DNA of 64,000 nt from Mycolicibacterium novocastrense. Its GTDB lineage: Bacteria > Actinomycetota > Actinomycetes > Mycobacteriales > Mycobacteriaceae. Positions 1 to 9,964 of the stretch are shown here, piece by piece. Positions within the stretch are counted from its first letter, which is position 1, and each line of letters starts with the position of its first letter. The translations under genes and the position numbers were made by a program. Under the pieces are notes generated by a model. It was not told where the DNA came from, did no database searches, and saw nothing but the letters and a program-made list of their open reading frames with translations. The stretch is from the NCBI RefSeq assembly GCF_001570485.1, contig NZ_BCTA01000036.1, positions 310,001 to 374,000 on the forward strand, written 5' to 3'.

Positions 1-1
1 A

Positions 2-3000
2 CATACCCGGTGGTTTGACGACGCCGGAAACGAGACCTCTCGTCTCGTCGTCATCGAACTCGACACCGACGGACGGATCGCGCTGCAGGCCAGTTATGAC
101 GAAGATGATTTCGTCACGGCGTACCGCAAGCTGGAGACCCGCTACTTTGCAGGCGAGGGCGCCGCGTTCGCCGAGGCGGGCGCCGTAACCATCGAGTACG
201 CGACGGCCCTCAACAACCGCGATCTGGACCGCCTCTTCGACGATCTCAGTGTTGACGATCTGCACGTCCAGAACCACTCACGATCGATCTTCCCTGATCG
301 CTCGGGCGCGGAGCTACGTGCCACCGTCGAAGATCTCGATGCATTGGTTGCGTCGGTGCGGCAATGGCATTCGGCAACGCATTGGCTCTCATCGAATGTA
401 TGCGTCGGGCGTCACGAGCGCGAGGCGATCGGACACGACGGTGAGCGCTACTCGTGGACGCGTTTGATGGTCTTCGAAGTCCGCGACGGGCGAATGGCGT
501 CGATGTGCATTTTCGAACCCGACGACGAGGACGCTGCATTCGCCTACGCCGAAGAGCTAGTGCGAACACCCAACAGCAGGCTCACAGTGAGCAATCTGGC
601 GACCCGAACCGTCGAAAACCTCTGGCGGCTAATGCGAGTGCGCGATACCGATGCCGCTGCCGAGCTCGCCGCCGATTCATTCGCTTACGGCGATCATCGC
701 CGCCTATACGGCAACCCGGTCGGAGATACGCGCACAGCACTCGCACGCATCCTCGAGGACTACACGTTTTTCGAGATACGCACGCTCGCGGTACGCGGCG
801 AGCGACTCCACCTTGGCTGGACCCGGTGGTCGAAGGACGACGGTTTCGAGGTTCGCTACCTGACCGTTCACCAGGTCGATGACGCCGGACGGATTCTGTA
901 TCACGGTCGCTTCGACGAGGACGACTTCGCGGGCGCCTACCGCGAACTCGAGCGGCGGTACTACTCAGGAGAAGGAGCAGCCTACGCCCAGGATGGCGCA
1001 GTGGGCACCGATTACGTCGTTGCCATGAATACAGGCGATTTCGACCGGCTGTTTGGAGAGCTGACAGCGCCGGACATGCGCCTCGAGAACCGCTCTGCCT
1101 CAGCATTTCCGGATCGCTCAGTCGCCGAATTTCGCTCGAGTATTGAGCAGTTGCGCAGTATGGTCGCTTCCGCCCGAACCTGGAACTCGGTAACGAGGCA
1201 CGTGACGTCGAACTGGACCGTTTCGCGTCAAGAGAGAGAAGCGGTAGGCGACGACGGCGAAGTGTATGCGTGGACGAGGTTGATGGTCTGCGAGATCCGT
1301 AACGGCCGCATGCGGGTGGCGTGCGAGTTCGATGTCAACGACGAGGACGCGGCATTCGCCTACGCGGAGGAGAAGGTGCGCGCCGCCGCGAGTCGGCTTG
1401 CGGTCGAGAACCTTGCCAGCCGAACGCGCTACGCGTTGGGAGAGGCATTGCGCGCGGGCGACGCCGAGTGCGCCGCACGTCTATTCACTGAGGACTACAT
1501 CTACGACGATCAATGGGCGATCGGCGGCGATCCGCCCGCCAGCGTCCGCGCAGCATGCGAGGCAATCCTTGATCAATACACGAACTTTGAGGGTAAGACC
1601 TTGGCGGTGCGCGGTGACGCACTGCAGCTTTCCCATACTCGTTGGTCCAACGATGCCGGCTACGAAACGCGCTATCTGCATGTGCTCGAAGTCGGCGACG
1701 ACGGGCGCATCTGTTACTACGGCCGCTTTGACGAGGACGATTTCGAGGGCGCCTATCTGGAGCTCACCCGCCGCTATTGCGGTGACGAAGGCGCAGCTGT
1801 CGCCCAGTCAGTGACACTCGCCGCCGAGTGGGTAGTTGCGCTGAATTCCGGTGATTTCGACCGAGCGTTCGGAGAACTCACGTCCCGCGACTTCCGGATC
1901 GAAAACCGTTCCAGCACAGCATTCCCGGACCGCTCAGCGGCCGAACTCCGAGCGAGCCTCGAGGACTTGAGGTCGATGATGACTTCGATTCGTCAGTGGA
2001 ACGTTTCCGAATGTTGGCTGTCGTCAGACTGTGTCGTCGCTCGAAATGAAAGGCAAGCCGTCGGCAAGGACGGCGAGCAATACACGTGGTCCAGCATCGA
2101 CGTCGCTGAGATTCGCGATGGGCGCGCCGCGCTCGTCTGTCGATTCGACATCGACGACGAGGAAGCCGCGTTCGCCTACGCGGAGGAGCTGGTTCGCGCC
2201 ACGGCCGGTCGACTCGCGGTGACGAATCGAGCGACCAGAACCTCGGACGGCCTGTGGAAGACGATGCAAGCACGAGAAGTCGATGCCGCTGCAGCACTAT
2301 TCGCAGACCCCTTCGTCTACGACGACCGTCGACGACTGGGCGGAAATCCTCTCGGGGATACACGTGCGGCCCTGGAGCGGCTCCTCGAGGATTACTCCAC
2401 ATTCGAGAGCCACACATTGGCTGTGCGCGGTGAATCAGTGACCCTGGGTTCGATGCATTGGTCCAACGAGGATGGCTTCGAGGTTCGCTATCTGATGGTC
2501 CACGAGGTCGACGACGCCGGACGCATCGTCTACCACGGCCGCTTCGACGAGGACGACTTCGAAGGCGCCTACCTTGAACTCACGCGGCGGTACTGCACCG
2601 GCGAAGGAGCGGCCGTCGCCGAGGGCGCTGCGCATATCGCCAAATACCTGATGGCCATCAACCGACGCGAATGGGACACCGTCTTCGGAGAGATGGCCAC
2701 GCCGGACATGCACGCCGTCAGTCACTCACGATCCGGCTTCCCCGACCGCTCGATCACCGATCTTCGCGCCAGCTACGAGGACCTGTGCGCAATGGTCGCC
2801 TCGATGCGTTCATGGCATTCGGCGGAAGTCTGGGTATCACCGACGGTGGCGGTGACTCGTCATGAGCGTGAGGCCACGGGCCACGACGGTGAACGATACG
2901 AGTGGACCCGCCTCATCGTCGGCGAGTTCCGCGATGGACGCACCAGGCATCTGTGCGAGTTCGACATCGACGACGAGGACGCCGCGTTCGCCTACGCCGA

Positions 3001-3043
3001 CGACATGGTCCGTCGTACCGGCACTAGTAACGTGGTGACATGA
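2..3043 (+). CDS. C-terminal part of a giant protein with tandem NTF2/SnoaL-like repeats (5' end outside window)
   Basis: The frame is open from the first bases of the window, so the gene starts upstream. The visible ~1,013 residues are tandem repeats. The motif FDEDDF-GAY-EL-RRY recurs with its first Asp codon at 98, 914, 1730 and 2546, exactly 816 bp (272 residues) apart. Each unit has two related halves of about 135 residues. One half ends in the motif above; the other ends in FD-DDEDAAFAYAEE. Lengths, conserved Trp/Arg/Gly and the closing GR(I/M) strand suggest SnoaL/NTF2-like folds. Similar repeats occur, from memory, at the C-termini of large mycobacterial BTAD/AAA or cyclase-type regulators, so the missing N-terminus may carry such domains; this is inference. 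The stop overlaps the msrB start (ATGA at 3040-3043), suggesting translational coupling. Confidence 0.7.
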   Translation, partial: HTRWFDDAGNETSRLVVIELDTDGRIALQASYDEDDFVTAYRKLETRYFAGEGAAFAEAGAVTIEYATALNNRDLDRLFDDLSVDDLHVQNHSRSIFPDRSGAELRATVEDLDALVASVRQWHSATHWLSSNVCVGRHEREAIGHDGERYSWTRLMVFEVRDGRMASMCIFEPDDEDAAFAYAEELVRTPNSRLTVSNLATRTVENLWRLMRVRDTDAAAELAADSFAYGDHRRLYGNPVGDTRTALARILEDYTFFEIRTLAVRGERLHLGWTRWSKDDGFEVRYLTVHQVDDAGRILYHGRFDEDDFAGAYRELERRYYSGEGAAYAQDGAVGTDYVVAMNTGDFDRLFGELTAPDMRLENRSASAFPDRSVAEFRSSIEQLRSMVASARTWNSVTRHVTSNWTVSRQEREAVGDDGEVYAWTRLMVCEIRNGRMRVACEFDVNDEDAAFAYAEEKVRAAASRLAVENLASRTRYALGEALRAGDAECAARLFTEDYIYDDQWAIGGDPPASVRAACEAILDQYTNFEGKTLAVRGDALQLSHTRWSNDAGYETRYLHVLEVGDDGRICYYGRFDEDDFEGAYLELTRRYCGDEGAAVAQSVTLAAEWVVALNSGDFDRAFGELTSRDFRIENRSSTAFPDRSAAELRASLEDLRSMMTSIRQWNVSECWLSSDCVVARNERQAVGKDGEQYTWSSIDVAEIRDGRAALVCRFDIDDEEAAFAYAEELVRATAGRLAVTNRATRTSDGLWKTMQAREVDAAAALFADPFVYDDRRRLGGNPLGDTRAALERLLEDYSTFESHTLAVRGESVTLGSMHWSNEDGFEVRYLMVHEVDDAGRIVYHGRFDEDDFEGAYLELTRRYCTGEGAAVAEGAAHIAKYLMAINRREWDTVFGEMATPDMHAVSHSRSGFPDRSITDLRASYEDLCAMVASMRSWHSAEVWVSPTVAVTRHEREATGHDGERYEWTRLIVGEFRDGRTRHLCEFDIDDEDAAFAYADDMVRRTGTSNVVT

Positions 3044-3453
3044 CCACACCGGCTCCCAAACTGCAGCTGACCGATGACGAGTGGCGCCAGAAGCTGACCC
3101 CCGAGGAGTTCCACGTCCTGCGCGAGGCCGGCACCGAGCGTCCCTTCACCGGCGAGTACACCGACACCAAGACCGAGGGCATCTACGAGTGCCGCGCCTG
3201 CGGGGCCGAGCTGTTCCGCAGCACCGAGAAGTTCGAATCGCACTGCGGCTGGCCGTCGTTCTTCGATCCGGCCGACTCCGACGCCGTCATCCTGCGGTCC
3301 GACGACTCGCTGGGCATGCGCCGCGTCGAGGTGCTCTGTGCCAACTGCCACAGCCACCTCGGCCACGTCTTCGAGGGCGAGGGCTACCCCACTCCGACCG
3401 ACCAGCGCTACTGCATCAACTCGATCTCGCTGCGGCTCAAGCCGACCTCCTGA
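3040..3453 (+). CDS. msrB: Peptide-methionine (R)-S-oxide reductase MsrB
   Basis: This 137-residue protein reduces methionine-R-sulfoxide in oxidised proteins, using thioredoxin as reductant, in the cytosol. The SelR domain fills the protein. Visible features are the two zinc CxxC pairs (YECRACGAELF and LCANCHSHLGH), the HCGWPSFF motif and the catalytic Cys in QRYCINSISL near the C-terminus. Length is typical of the family. The start is the ATG that overlaps the upstream stop by four bases. It is the orthologue of M. tuberculosis Rv2674c by content and position. The coupling to a giant repeat protein is unusual for this housekeeping repair gene. Confidence 0.96.
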   Translation: MTTPAPKLQLTDDEWRQKLTPEEFHVLREAGTERPFTGEYTDTKTEGIYECRACGAELFRSTEKFESHCGWPSFFDPADSDAVILRSDDSLGMRRVEVLCANCHSHLGHVFEGEGYPTPTDQRYCINSISLRLKPTS

Positions 3454-3461
3454 CGCGAATT

Positions 3462-3504
3462 GCATTCCAGCAGGGCTTCACTCGAAAAAGTTCTGCTGGA
3501 ATGC
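3462..3504. terminator. Inverted repeat between convergent genes, likely bidirectional terminator
   Basis: A perfect 12-bp stem (GCATTCCAGCAG at 3462-3473 pairing with 3493-3504) with a 19-base loop lies between msrB and the minus-strand gene ending at 3531. There is only a weak T run after it. Poor U-tracts are common in mycobacterial terminators. Confidence 0.6.
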
Positions 3505-3530
3505 CATTTCGGCGCGCAGGCGCAGAGAAG

Positions 3531-3842
3531 CTACGCCGGGTAGACGGCGAACTCGGCGCGGTCCTCGGTGTCGGCGACACACTGGAACAGCAGCGGCGCC
3601 GTCATCGCGTTACCCGAATAACACGTGAACGGGCCGATGACCTGGTACTTGTCGCCGTTCAGGTTGTACTGGACGGCGTAGTCAGACGCCGTGATGCAGT
3701 CGATGTCGCCGGCCGTGATGTCGATGACCTGCCCGAAGCGCGGTGCGCACTTCTCGCTGTCCGCCGGTTGCGCAAAGCCGGTGGGCGCTGCGCCCAGAGC
3801 GCCGATCGACAGCGCAGCAGCGAGCAGTACCTGAGTCCTCAT
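3531..3842 (-). CDS. Small secreted hypothetical protein
   Basis: A 103-residue protein with a Sec-type signal peptide: a short basic start, a hydrophobic core over about residues 4-17, and likely cleavage after the Ala-rich stretch ending GFAQ. The mature part has four Cys (KCAP, DCIT, TCYS, QCVA), which could form two disulfides outside the cell. I recognise no catalytic motif. It lies 27 bp downstream of hemQ on the same strand, so it could be transcribed from the heme cluster, but nothing in the sequence links it to heme. No clear Shine-Dalgarno site precedes the ATG. Confidence 0.75.
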   Translation of the reverse strand: MRTQVLLAAALSIGALGAAPTGFAQPADSEKCAPRFGQVIDITAGDIDCITASDYAVQYNLNGDKYQVIGPFTCYSGNAMTAPLLFQCVADTEDRAEFAVYPA

Positions 3843-3869
3843 CGGTCAATGATGACCGAGCGACGCCGG

Positions 3870-4565
3870 TTACGGCAGGCGATCGATCAACTGCTCCGCA
3901 CTGATGCGCGGGCCGGTGAAGAACGGCGTCTCCTCGCGGACATGCCGCCGCGCATCCGTGGCGCGCAGGTCCCGCATCAGGTCGACGATGCGGTGCAGCT
4001 CGGGCGCCTCGAACGCCAGGATCCACTCGTAGTCGCCCAACGCGAACGCCGGGACGGTGTTGGCCCGAACGTCCTTGTAGCCACGCGCCGCCATGCCGTG
4101 CTCGGAGAGCATGCGACGGCGCTCCTCGTCGGGCAGCAGATACCAGTCCAGCGACCGGACGAACGGATACACGCAGATGTAGTTCCCCGGCTCCTCGCCC
4201 GCCAGGAACGCCGGGATGTGGCTCTTGTTGAACTCCGCGGGCCGGTGCAACGCGACGTTGCTCCACACCGGATTGCTGGCGCGGCCCAGGGCGGTGGTGC
4301 GACGGAAGTCGGCGTAGGTGGCCTGCAGGGCCTCGACGTTGTCGGCGTGTGTCCAGATCATGAAGTCGGCGTCGGCGCGCATCCCGGCGATGTCGTACAG
4401 GCCGCGCACCACGACGCCGCGCTCCTCCTGCTGCTTGAGGAACGTCGCGGTCTCGTCGGCGACCGCGCCGCGCTCCTCTCCCAGTTCCCCGGGCCGCACG
4501 GCGAACACCGAGAACATCAGGTAGCGGAGGGTGGAGTTGAGCGCGTCGTAGTCGAGCTTGGCCAT
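3870..4565 (-). CDS. hemQ: Coproheme decarboxylase HemQ (chlorite-dismutase family)
   Basis: A 231-residue protein of the chlorite dismutase-like family. In Actinobacteria HemQ (ChdC) performs the last step of the coproporphyrin-dependent route, turning coproheme into heme b with peroxide. The motif [10 protein letters not shown] (about 133-142) contains the conserved catalytic Tyr, and the His in MLSEHG (about 156) fits the proximal heme ligand. The ATG at 4565 gives the usual family length; the frame stays open upstream but that part is a shadow of hemG. It starts 4 bp after the hemG stop, in the operon hemE-hemG-hemQ. Orthologue of Rv2676c. Confidence 0.95.
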   Translation of the reverse strand: MAKLDYDALNSTLRYLMFSVFAVRPGELGEERGAVADETATFLKQQEERGVVVRGLYDIAGMRADADFMIWTHADNVEALQATYADFRRTTALGRASNPVWSNVALHRPAEFNKSHIPAFLAGEEPGNYICVYPFVRSLDWYLLPDEERRRMLSEHGMAARGYKDVRANTVPAFALGDYEWILAFEAPELHRIVDLMRDLRATDARRHVREETPFFTGPRISAEQLIDRLP

Positions 4566-4569
4566 GGCT

Positions 4570-5925
4570 CTATCGTGCCACGCGCGCGGTGACCAGCGAC
4601 GCCACCGCCCTGGTGGCCGCCGACACACACGCCGGAACACCGATCCCGTCCAGGAACCCGCCCGCAACCGCGATCGTCGGCGGCAGCCCCGAGCGCAATT
4701 CGGCGACCAGCGCGCCGTGACCGGGTCCGTATTGCGGCATCGCGTCGATCCACCGCTGCACGTGGTAATCCACCGGCTCCGTCCTGACCCCGAAGACAGT
4801 GGCGAGATCCTCGGCCGCCCAGTCGAGCAGCTGATCGTCGCCCACGCTGCGGGCCAGGTTGTCGCCGGACCTCCCGAACGAAAACCGGACCAACTCGACG
4901 CTGCCGCGCTGACCCCACTTGCGCGACGTCAGCGTGACCGCTTTCGACCACAGGCGTTCGCCGCCGGCCACCAACACCCCGGACTGCTGCGGCAGCGGCG
5001 TACCGCCCGGCAGCGCCAGCGCCACCAACGCCGACGACGCCACCGGAATGCGCTGGGCCGCGGCGGCGCTTCGGGGAGCCACCTCCGCTACCAGCCGCGC
5101 CAGCCGAGGTGCCGGCACCGCGAGCACCACCGCGTCGGCGTGGTGGCGGACCCCTTCGTCGTCGACGAGCTCCCAGCCTCGAGCGTCGCGGTGCAGCCCT
5201 TCGATCGTGACCTGCCGCCACTGCGCACCGGCGCGCCGGACAAGCTCGTCGACCAGCACCCGGTAGCCGCCGTCTACGGCGCCGAACACCGACCCGGTGA
5301 CCGGCGGCGGCGCGGCCTCGCGGACGGCGTCGGTGAGGCTTCTCGCGCCGCGGTCCAGGGCGACAGCCAGCGTCGGCACCGCCGATCGAACTCCGATCGT
5401 CGCGGCGTTGCCCGCGTAGACACCGGCGAGCAGGGGTTCGACCGAACGGGTGACCACCTGCTCACCGAACCGATCGCCGACCAGCTCGGCAACCGACGGA
5501 TCGGCACCGGGGCGCCACGCGAACGGGCGACCGGGTTCGCCGTGCATCCAGGCGATCGTCGCGTCGTCCACCAGCCCGGCCAGCGCCGACGGCTGCGCCG
5601 GGATGCCCTGCAACGTGCCCGCGGGAAGCGGATGCAGCCTGGCCTGGCTGTAGATGAGCGGTCGCGCGCCGGTCGTGCCGATCTGTCGGTTCGCCAGGCC
5701 CAATTCGGCCAGCAACGCGGGGACTTCAGGCCGCCGTGCGACGAACGCCTCGGCGCCGACGTCCATCGGTTGGCCGCCGATCCGCTCGGTGCGCAGCACG
5801 CCACCCGGCCGGTCGGCGGGGTCGAACAGCGTGATCGTCGCGTCGGGACCCGCCGCGACGCGTAGTCGATACGCGGCGACGAGACCCGAAATCCCTCCGC
5901 CGACAACGCAATACGATGCACTCAC
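4570..5925 (-). CDS. hemG: Coproporphyrinogen III / protoporphyrinogen oxidase (HemG/HemY, CgoX type)
   Basis: A 451-residue FAD-dependent oxidase. The N-terminal dinucleotide-binding motif [15 protein letters not shown] is followed by the acidic residue of [12 protein letters not shown] second FAD-contact region lies near the C-terminus ([15 protein letters not shown]). In organisms with HemQ this enzyme oxidises coproporphyrinogen III to coproporphyrin III; protoporphyrinogen oxidase is the older name. The GTG start at 5925 overlaps the hemE stop (GTGA), giving tight coupling. Orthologue of Rv2677c. Context with hemE and hemQ makes the role firm. Confidence 0.94.
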   Translation of the reverse strand: MSASYCVVGGGISGLVAAYRLRVAAGPDATITLFDPADRPGGVLRTERIGGQPMDVGAEAFVARRPEVPALLAELGLANRQIGTTGARPLIYSQARLHPLPAGTLQGIPAQPSALAGLVDDATIAWMHGEPGRPFAWRPGADPSVAELVGDRFGEQVVTRSVEPLLAGVYAGNAATIGVRSAVPTLAVALDRGARSLTDAVREAAPPPVTGSVFGAVDGGYRVLVDELVRRAGAQWRQVTIEGLHRDARGWELVDDEGVRHHADAVVLAVPAPRLARLVAEVAPRSAAAAQRIPVASSALVALALPGGTPLPQQSGVLVAGGERLWSKAVTLTSRKWGQRGSVELVRFSFGRSGDNLARSVGDDQLLDWAAEDLATVFGVRTEPVDYHVQRWIDAMPQYGPGHGALVAELRSGLPPTIAVAGGFLDGIGVPACVSAATRAVASLVTARVAR

Positions 5926-6986
5926 AGCGAATGCACCAATGCCACCACTTCGGTGATCACCTCGGGGTCGGTGGCCGGGAGCACGCCGTGCCCGAGGTTG
6001 AACACATGCCCGGCGGCTCCGGCGTCGACCGCCCGCCTGCCGTCGTCGACGACCGCACGCGCCGCGCGTTCGGCCACCGGCAGGCCGGCCAGCAACACCA
6101 CCGGGTCCAGGTTGCCCTGCAACGCCGTCCCCGGGACCACCCGGGCGGCGGCGTCGGACAGCGACGTGCGCCAGTCGACCCCGACCACGGCCGGGGCGCC
6201 GTGCCCGGACGCCGCCTGTGACATCGCGCCCAGCAACTCGGCGGTACCGACGCCGAAGTGGGTCATCGGCACTCCGGCGGCGGCCAGCGTCGCGAACACC
6301 CGGGTGCTGTGCGGCAGCACGTAGCTGCGGTAATCGGCCAGCGACAGCGTCCCGGCCCACGAGTCGAACACCTGGATCGCATCAACACCGGCGTCCACCT
6401 GAACCTGCAGGAACGCGATCGTCACATCGGTCAGCGCGGTCATCAACGCGTGCCAGGTGTCGGGCTCGCCGAGCATCATCGCCTTGGTCCGCTCGTGGTT
6501 GCGGCTCGGCCCGCCCTCGACCAAATAGGACGCCAGCGTGAACGGCGCGCCCGCGAAGCCGATCAACGGCACGTCGCCGAGCTCGGACACCAACGCCCCG
6601 ACGGCCTCCGACACCGGCGCGACCTGCCCACGCTCCAGCGGTCTCATTGCGGCGACATCGGCGGCGGTGCGAATCGGGTGTTCGATCACCGGGCCGACGT
6701 CGGGAACGATGTCGAGGGCGATCCCCGAGGCTCGCAAGGGCACCACGATGTCGGAGAACAGGATCGCGGCGTCGACGCCGTGCCTGCGGATCGGCTGCAG
6801 GGTGATCTCGGTGATCAGCTCGGCATCGAAGCAGGCCTGCATCATCGTGTTCTTCGCCCGCAACGCGCGGTACTCGGGCAGCGAACGGCCCGCCTGCCGC
6901 ATGAACCACACCGGCACGCGGCCGGGCTTGCGGCCGCTGGCGGCGGCCAAATAGGGCGAGTCGGGCAGCTCACGGCGCGTGTTCAT
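5922..6986 (-). CDS. hemE: Uroporphyrinogen III decarboxylase
   Basis: A 354-residue cytosolic enzyme that removes four carboxyl groups from uroporphyrinogen III to give coproporphyrinogen III. The signature [16 protein letters not shown] is near residue 25, with the catalytic Arg residues and the downstream conserved IQVFDSWAG and FGVGT segments. The ATG at 6986 matches the family start; the longer reading frame upstream lacks conservation. It is the first gene of the heme cluster and is divergent from the DUF3000 gene at 7106, so the 119-bp gap probably holds both promoters. Orthologue of Rv2678c. Confidence 0.97.
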   Translation of the reverse strand: MNTRRELPDSPYLAAASGRKPGRVPVWFMRQAGRSLPEYRALRAKNTMMQACFDAELITEITLQPIRRHGVDAAILFSDIVVPLRASGIALDIVPDVGPVIEHPIRTAADVAAMRPLERGQVAPVSEAVGALVSELGDVPLIGFAGAPFTLASYLVEGGPSRNHERTKAMMLGEPDTWHALMTALTDVTIAFLQVQVDAGVDAIQVFDSWAGTLSLADYRSYVLPHSTRVFATLAAAGVPMTHFGVGTAELLGAMSQAASGHGAPAVVGVDWRTSLSDAAARVVPGTALQGNLDPVVLLAGLPVAERAARAVVDDGRRAVDAGAAGHVFNLGHGVLPATDPEVITEVVALVHSL

Positions 6987-7105
6987 CGCTCTCAATGCTG
7001 CCATGCGGACCGCGCGGCGCCCGCCTGGCCTCGACCGGACCAGCACCCGACAAGATCGGCGCGCCACGCGCACAGACCTGCTCGAATGGGCTAGCGTCAA
7101 ACGTC

Positions 7106-7687
7106 GTGACCACCGCCGAACCGGCTCAGTTCCGCGAAGCGGTGGCGGCGATGAATGCCACCACCGTCCGACCGGAAATCGAGCTCGGCCCGATCCGCCC
7201 GCCGCAGCGGCTGGCGCCGTTCAGTTATGCGCTGGGCGCCGAGGTCCGCCATCCCGAGACGGCGATCGTGCCGGAACGCTCCGAGGGTGACGCATTCGGC
7301 CGCCTGATCCTGCTGCACGATCCCGAGGGCGCCGACGCCTGGGACGGCACCATGCGGCTGGTCGCCTACATCCAGGCCGATCTGGACTCCAGCGAAGCCG
7401 TCGACCCGCTGCTGCCCGAGGTCGCGTGGAGCTGGCTCGTCGATGCCCTTGGGGAACGCGACGAGCACGTCACCGCCCTGGGCGGCACCGTCACCGCCAC
7501 CACGTCGGTGCGCTATGGCGACATCTCCGGCCCGCCCCGGGCCCACCAGTTGGAACTGCGTGCCTCATGGACGGCGACGACGCTCGAGTTGGGCCCGCAC
7601 GTCGAGGCGTTCTGTGAGGTGCTCGAGCATGCCGCCGGGCTGCCGCCGCAGGGCGTCACCGACCTCGGCTCCCGCACCCGCGCTTGA
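7106..7687 (+). CDS. DUF3000 family protein
   Basis: A 193-residue actinobacterial protein of unknown function, recognised as the Rv2680 orthologue by sequence pattern and by its place between hemE and the RNase D gene. It has no signal peptide or membrane segment, so it is probably cytosolic. A GTG at 7106 is taken as start because residues upstream resemble out-of-frame GC-rich sequence. Its TGA stop overlaps a possible TTG start for the RNase D gene, which implies co-translation. No catalytic motif is visible. Confidence 0.85.
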   Translation: MTTAEPAQFREAVAAMNATTVRPEIELGPIRPPQRLAPFSYALGAEVRHPETAIVPERSEGDAFGRLILLHDPEGADAWDGTMRLVAYIQADLDSSEAVDPLLPEVAWSWLVDALGERDEHVTALGGTVTATTSVRYGDISGPPRAHQLELRASWTATTLELGPHVEAFCEVLEHAAGLPPQGVTDLGSRTRA

Positions 7688-7689
7688 CG

Positions 7690-8988
7690 ATGCCCGATCC
7701 CGAAGAGGCCGTCCCCGAGGCGGCCGCGCCCGAGCAGGCCGAGCCGGACGCGACCCCGCTGCTGGCGCCCCGCGACGGCGTCCCCGCGCTGTCGACCAGT
7801 GTCAGTGAAATCCGCAGGGCCGCCGAGCTACTGGCCTCTGGCCACGGCGCGTTCGCCGTCGACGCCGAACGCGCCTCGGGGTTCCGCTACTCCAACCGTG
7901 CCTACCTCGTGCAGATTCGACGCGAAGGCGCCGGCACCGTGTTGATCGATCCGGTGAGCCACGGCGCCGACCCCGTCGAGGCGCTGGCACCCGTGGCCGA
8001 GGTGCTGGCCACCGACGAGTGGGTGCTGCACGCCGCCGACCAGGATCTGCCGTGTCTGGCCGAACTGGGCATCCGGCCGGTCAGCCTGTACGACACGGAG
8101 TTGGCGGGCCGACTCGCCGGCTACGACAAGGTCAACCTCGCCGCGATGGTACAGCGGCTGCTCGGTCTACAGCTGATGAAGGGGCACGGCGCAGCCGACT
8201 GGTCCAAGCGACCGCTGCCCGACGAGTGGCTCAACTACGCCGCACTCGATGTCGAGGTGCTCGTCGACCTCCGCGAAGCCGTCGCCGCGGTACTCGAGGA
8301 CCAAGGTAAAACCGAGTGGGCGGCACAGGAATTCGAGCACCTCAGGAAGTACGAGGCGACGCCGACCCGCCGGGACCGCTGGCGACGCACGTCGGGAATC
8401 CACAAGATTCGCGACGCTCGCGCCCTCGCCGCGGTGCGCGAACTGTGGACCACCCGCGACCACATCGCTCAGCGCCGCGACATCGCGCCCGGCCGAATCC
8501 TGCCGGACTCGGCCATCATCAACGCCGCCACCGCCGATCCCGACACCGTCGAAAAGCTGACGGCGCTGCCGATCTTCGGCGGTAACCGGCAGCGTCGCAG
8601 CGCCAAGGTGTGGCTCGACGCGCTCGCGCGGGCCCGCACCACGCGGGACTTGCCGTCATCGCAGGAGCCGGCGAACGGTCCTCCGCCCGCGTCCCGGTGG
8701 GCCAGGCGCAAACCCGAAGCCGCCGCCCGACTCGATGCGGTGCGCGCCGCGCTCACCGAAGTGTCGCAACGGGTTTCCGTGCCGACCGAGAATCTGCTCT
8801 CCCCCGATACCGTGCGCCGGTTGTGTTGGGACTGGGAGCCCGTCGACGACAGGGCGAGCGTGATCGAGGCGTTTCTGCGCGACGCCGGTGCGCGGCCATG
8901 GCAACGCGAGCTGACGGTGTCTCCGCTCACCGAGGCGCTGGCCAAGGCCGACGCTCAGCTTGCCGAGCGGCAGTCCGCCGAGAGCTAG
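7690..8988 (+). CDS. rnd: Ribonuclease D-like 3'-5' exonuclease with HRDC domain
   Basis: A 432-residue protein. The DEDDy exonuclease motifs are visible: Exo I in FAVDAERASGFRYSNRAYLV (Asp, Glu), Exo II in VLHAADQDLPCL (Asp) and Exo III in LNYAALDVEVLVDL (Tyr, Asp). An HRDC region follows (around VRELWTTRDHIAQRRDI), then a C-terminal extension typical of actinobacterial homologues. The likely role is 3' trimming of structured RNA. The start is the ATG at 7690; a TTG at 7684 overlapping the DUF3000 stop is an alternative. Its stop shares CTAG with the convergent hydrolase gene. Orthologue of Rv2681. Confidence 0.92.
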   Translation: MPDPEEAVPEAAAPEQAEPDATPLLAPRDGVPALSTSVSEIRRAAELLASGHGAFAVDAERASGFRYSNRAYLVQIRREGAGTVLIDPVSHGADPVEALAPVAEVLATDEWVLHAADQDLPCLAELGIRPVSLYDTELAGRLAGYDKVNLAAMVQRLLGLQLMKGHGAADWSKRPLPDEWLNYAALDVEVLVDLREAVAAVLEDQGKTEWAAQEFEHLRKYEATPTRRDRWRRTSGIHKIRDARALAAVRELWTTRDHIAQRRDIAPGRILPDSAIINAATADPDTVEKLTALPIFGGNRQRRSAKVWLDALARARTTRDLPSSQEPANGPPPASRWARRKPEAAARLDAVRAALTEVSQRVSVPTENLLSPDTVRRLCWDWEPVDDRASVIEAFLRDAGARPWQRELTVSPLTEALAKADAQLAERQSAES

Positions 8989-9899
8989 GTGGTCACCTTC
9001 TCGATGTGAACCAGGAAGTGCCGCAGCACTTCCTCGGGCGCCTCGAGTTGCGGCCAGTGTCCGATGTCGTCGGCGAGCATCACCACGTCGGCGCCAGGGA
9101 TCACTTCGGCGTAGCGGCGCGCCATGTGAGCGCCGGAGTTCGGGTCGACGGGTCCGTCGATCAGCCGCATGGGCACCGCGGTTCGGCGCATGGCGCGCAC
9201 CCACCGGTTGCGGTGCGTGTAGCGGTCGCCCAAGAAACGACCAACCTTGTGCAGCACGCGTTTACCGTCGTTGTATTCCAGAATCTCGTGGAAGCGCTCC
9301 ATCAGCTCGCGTGAGGGCTTCGTGTTCGGCCCGAACATTTCGTCGAGCGTCCGGTCCAGCATCTTGCGCGAGAGCGAACTGCGTCCCTGCAGAGGACTCA
9401 TCAAGTCGCCCAACGGCGTTCCCGACATGAGCTTTTGCATGGTGCGCGGCGTGTAGGCCTCGTTGAACAGCCCGCCGTTCAGCCAGGTGATCGACTCATA
9501 GCGCACCGACCCGTACGACTGCTGGCCGAATTCGCTGCGGGCCAGCAGTTCTTGTCCGACCGAGTCGCCGAGGTCGTGCGCCAGCACGTGGCACCGCTTG
9601 ACGTTCAGGTGTTCCAGCAGCGCCTCGTGGACGTCAGCGTGGTCGCCCACCGAGTATTCGTAAGCGACCGGTTTCGCCGAGAAGCCCATTCCGATCATGT
9701 CCGGGGCGATGACGGTGAATCGATCGGTCAGCGTCGGCCAGATCAGCGACCAGTCCCACGAGTTGAACGGATAGCCGTGAATGGCCAGTAGCGTCGGAGC
9801 CTCCCCCAGCGGCGGGCCGTCGATCCGGTAGAAGATCTCGAATCCCAGGTAATCGAAGTAGCGGCCCGCGGCCTTCCAGCGCTCCAGCTCGGCATCCAT
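8985..9899 (-). CDS. Alpha/beta hydrolase with a probable Asp nucleophile
   Basis: A 304-residue alpha/beta hydrolase. The oxyanion motif HGYPFNSWDW is followed by the nucleophile elbow in HVLAHDLGDSVG. Asp in the HDLG position, rather than Ser, resembles epoxide hydrolases and haloalkane dehalogenases. The acid/His part fits DGPVDPNSG and IGHWPQLEAPE. The substrate cannot be read from sequence; dehalogenase, epoxide hydrolase or another C-O/C-X hydrolase are all possible. No signal peptide. Its stop codon overlaps that of the RNase D gene on the opposite strand (CTAG at 8985-8988). I do not recall an equivalent at this spot in M. tuberculosis. Confidence 0.85.
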   Translation of the reverse strand: MDAELERWKAAGRYFDYLGFEIFYRIDGPPLGEAPTLLAIHGYPFNSWDWSLIWPTLTDRFTVIAPDMIGMGFSAKPVAYEYSVGDHADVHEALLEHLNVKRCHVLAHDLGDSVGQELLARSEFGQQSYGSVRYESITWLNGGLFNEAYTPRTMQKLMSGTPLGDLMSPLQGRSSLSRKMLDRTLDEMFGPNTKPSRELMERFHEILEYNDGKRVLHKVGRFLGDRYTHRNRWVRAMRRTAVPMRLIDGPVDPNSGAHMARRYAEVIPGADVVMLADDIGHWPQLEAPEEVLRHFLVHIEKVTT

Positions 9900-9964
9900 G
9901 ACCGCAGCCTAAGCGTGTCGAGCATTTTGCGTCGGTGGCGCTGGAGACGGCTTAGCGTTGGCGA

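Noticed and set aside
344..346. ATG at 344 as start of the repeat-protein gene
   Set aside because: The same frame stays open with matching repeat sequence back to the window start, so the gene is truncated by the window edge.
5926..6360. Upstream extension of the hemG frame
   Set aside because: It lies inside hemE; the FAD-binding N-terminus directly follows GTG 5925.
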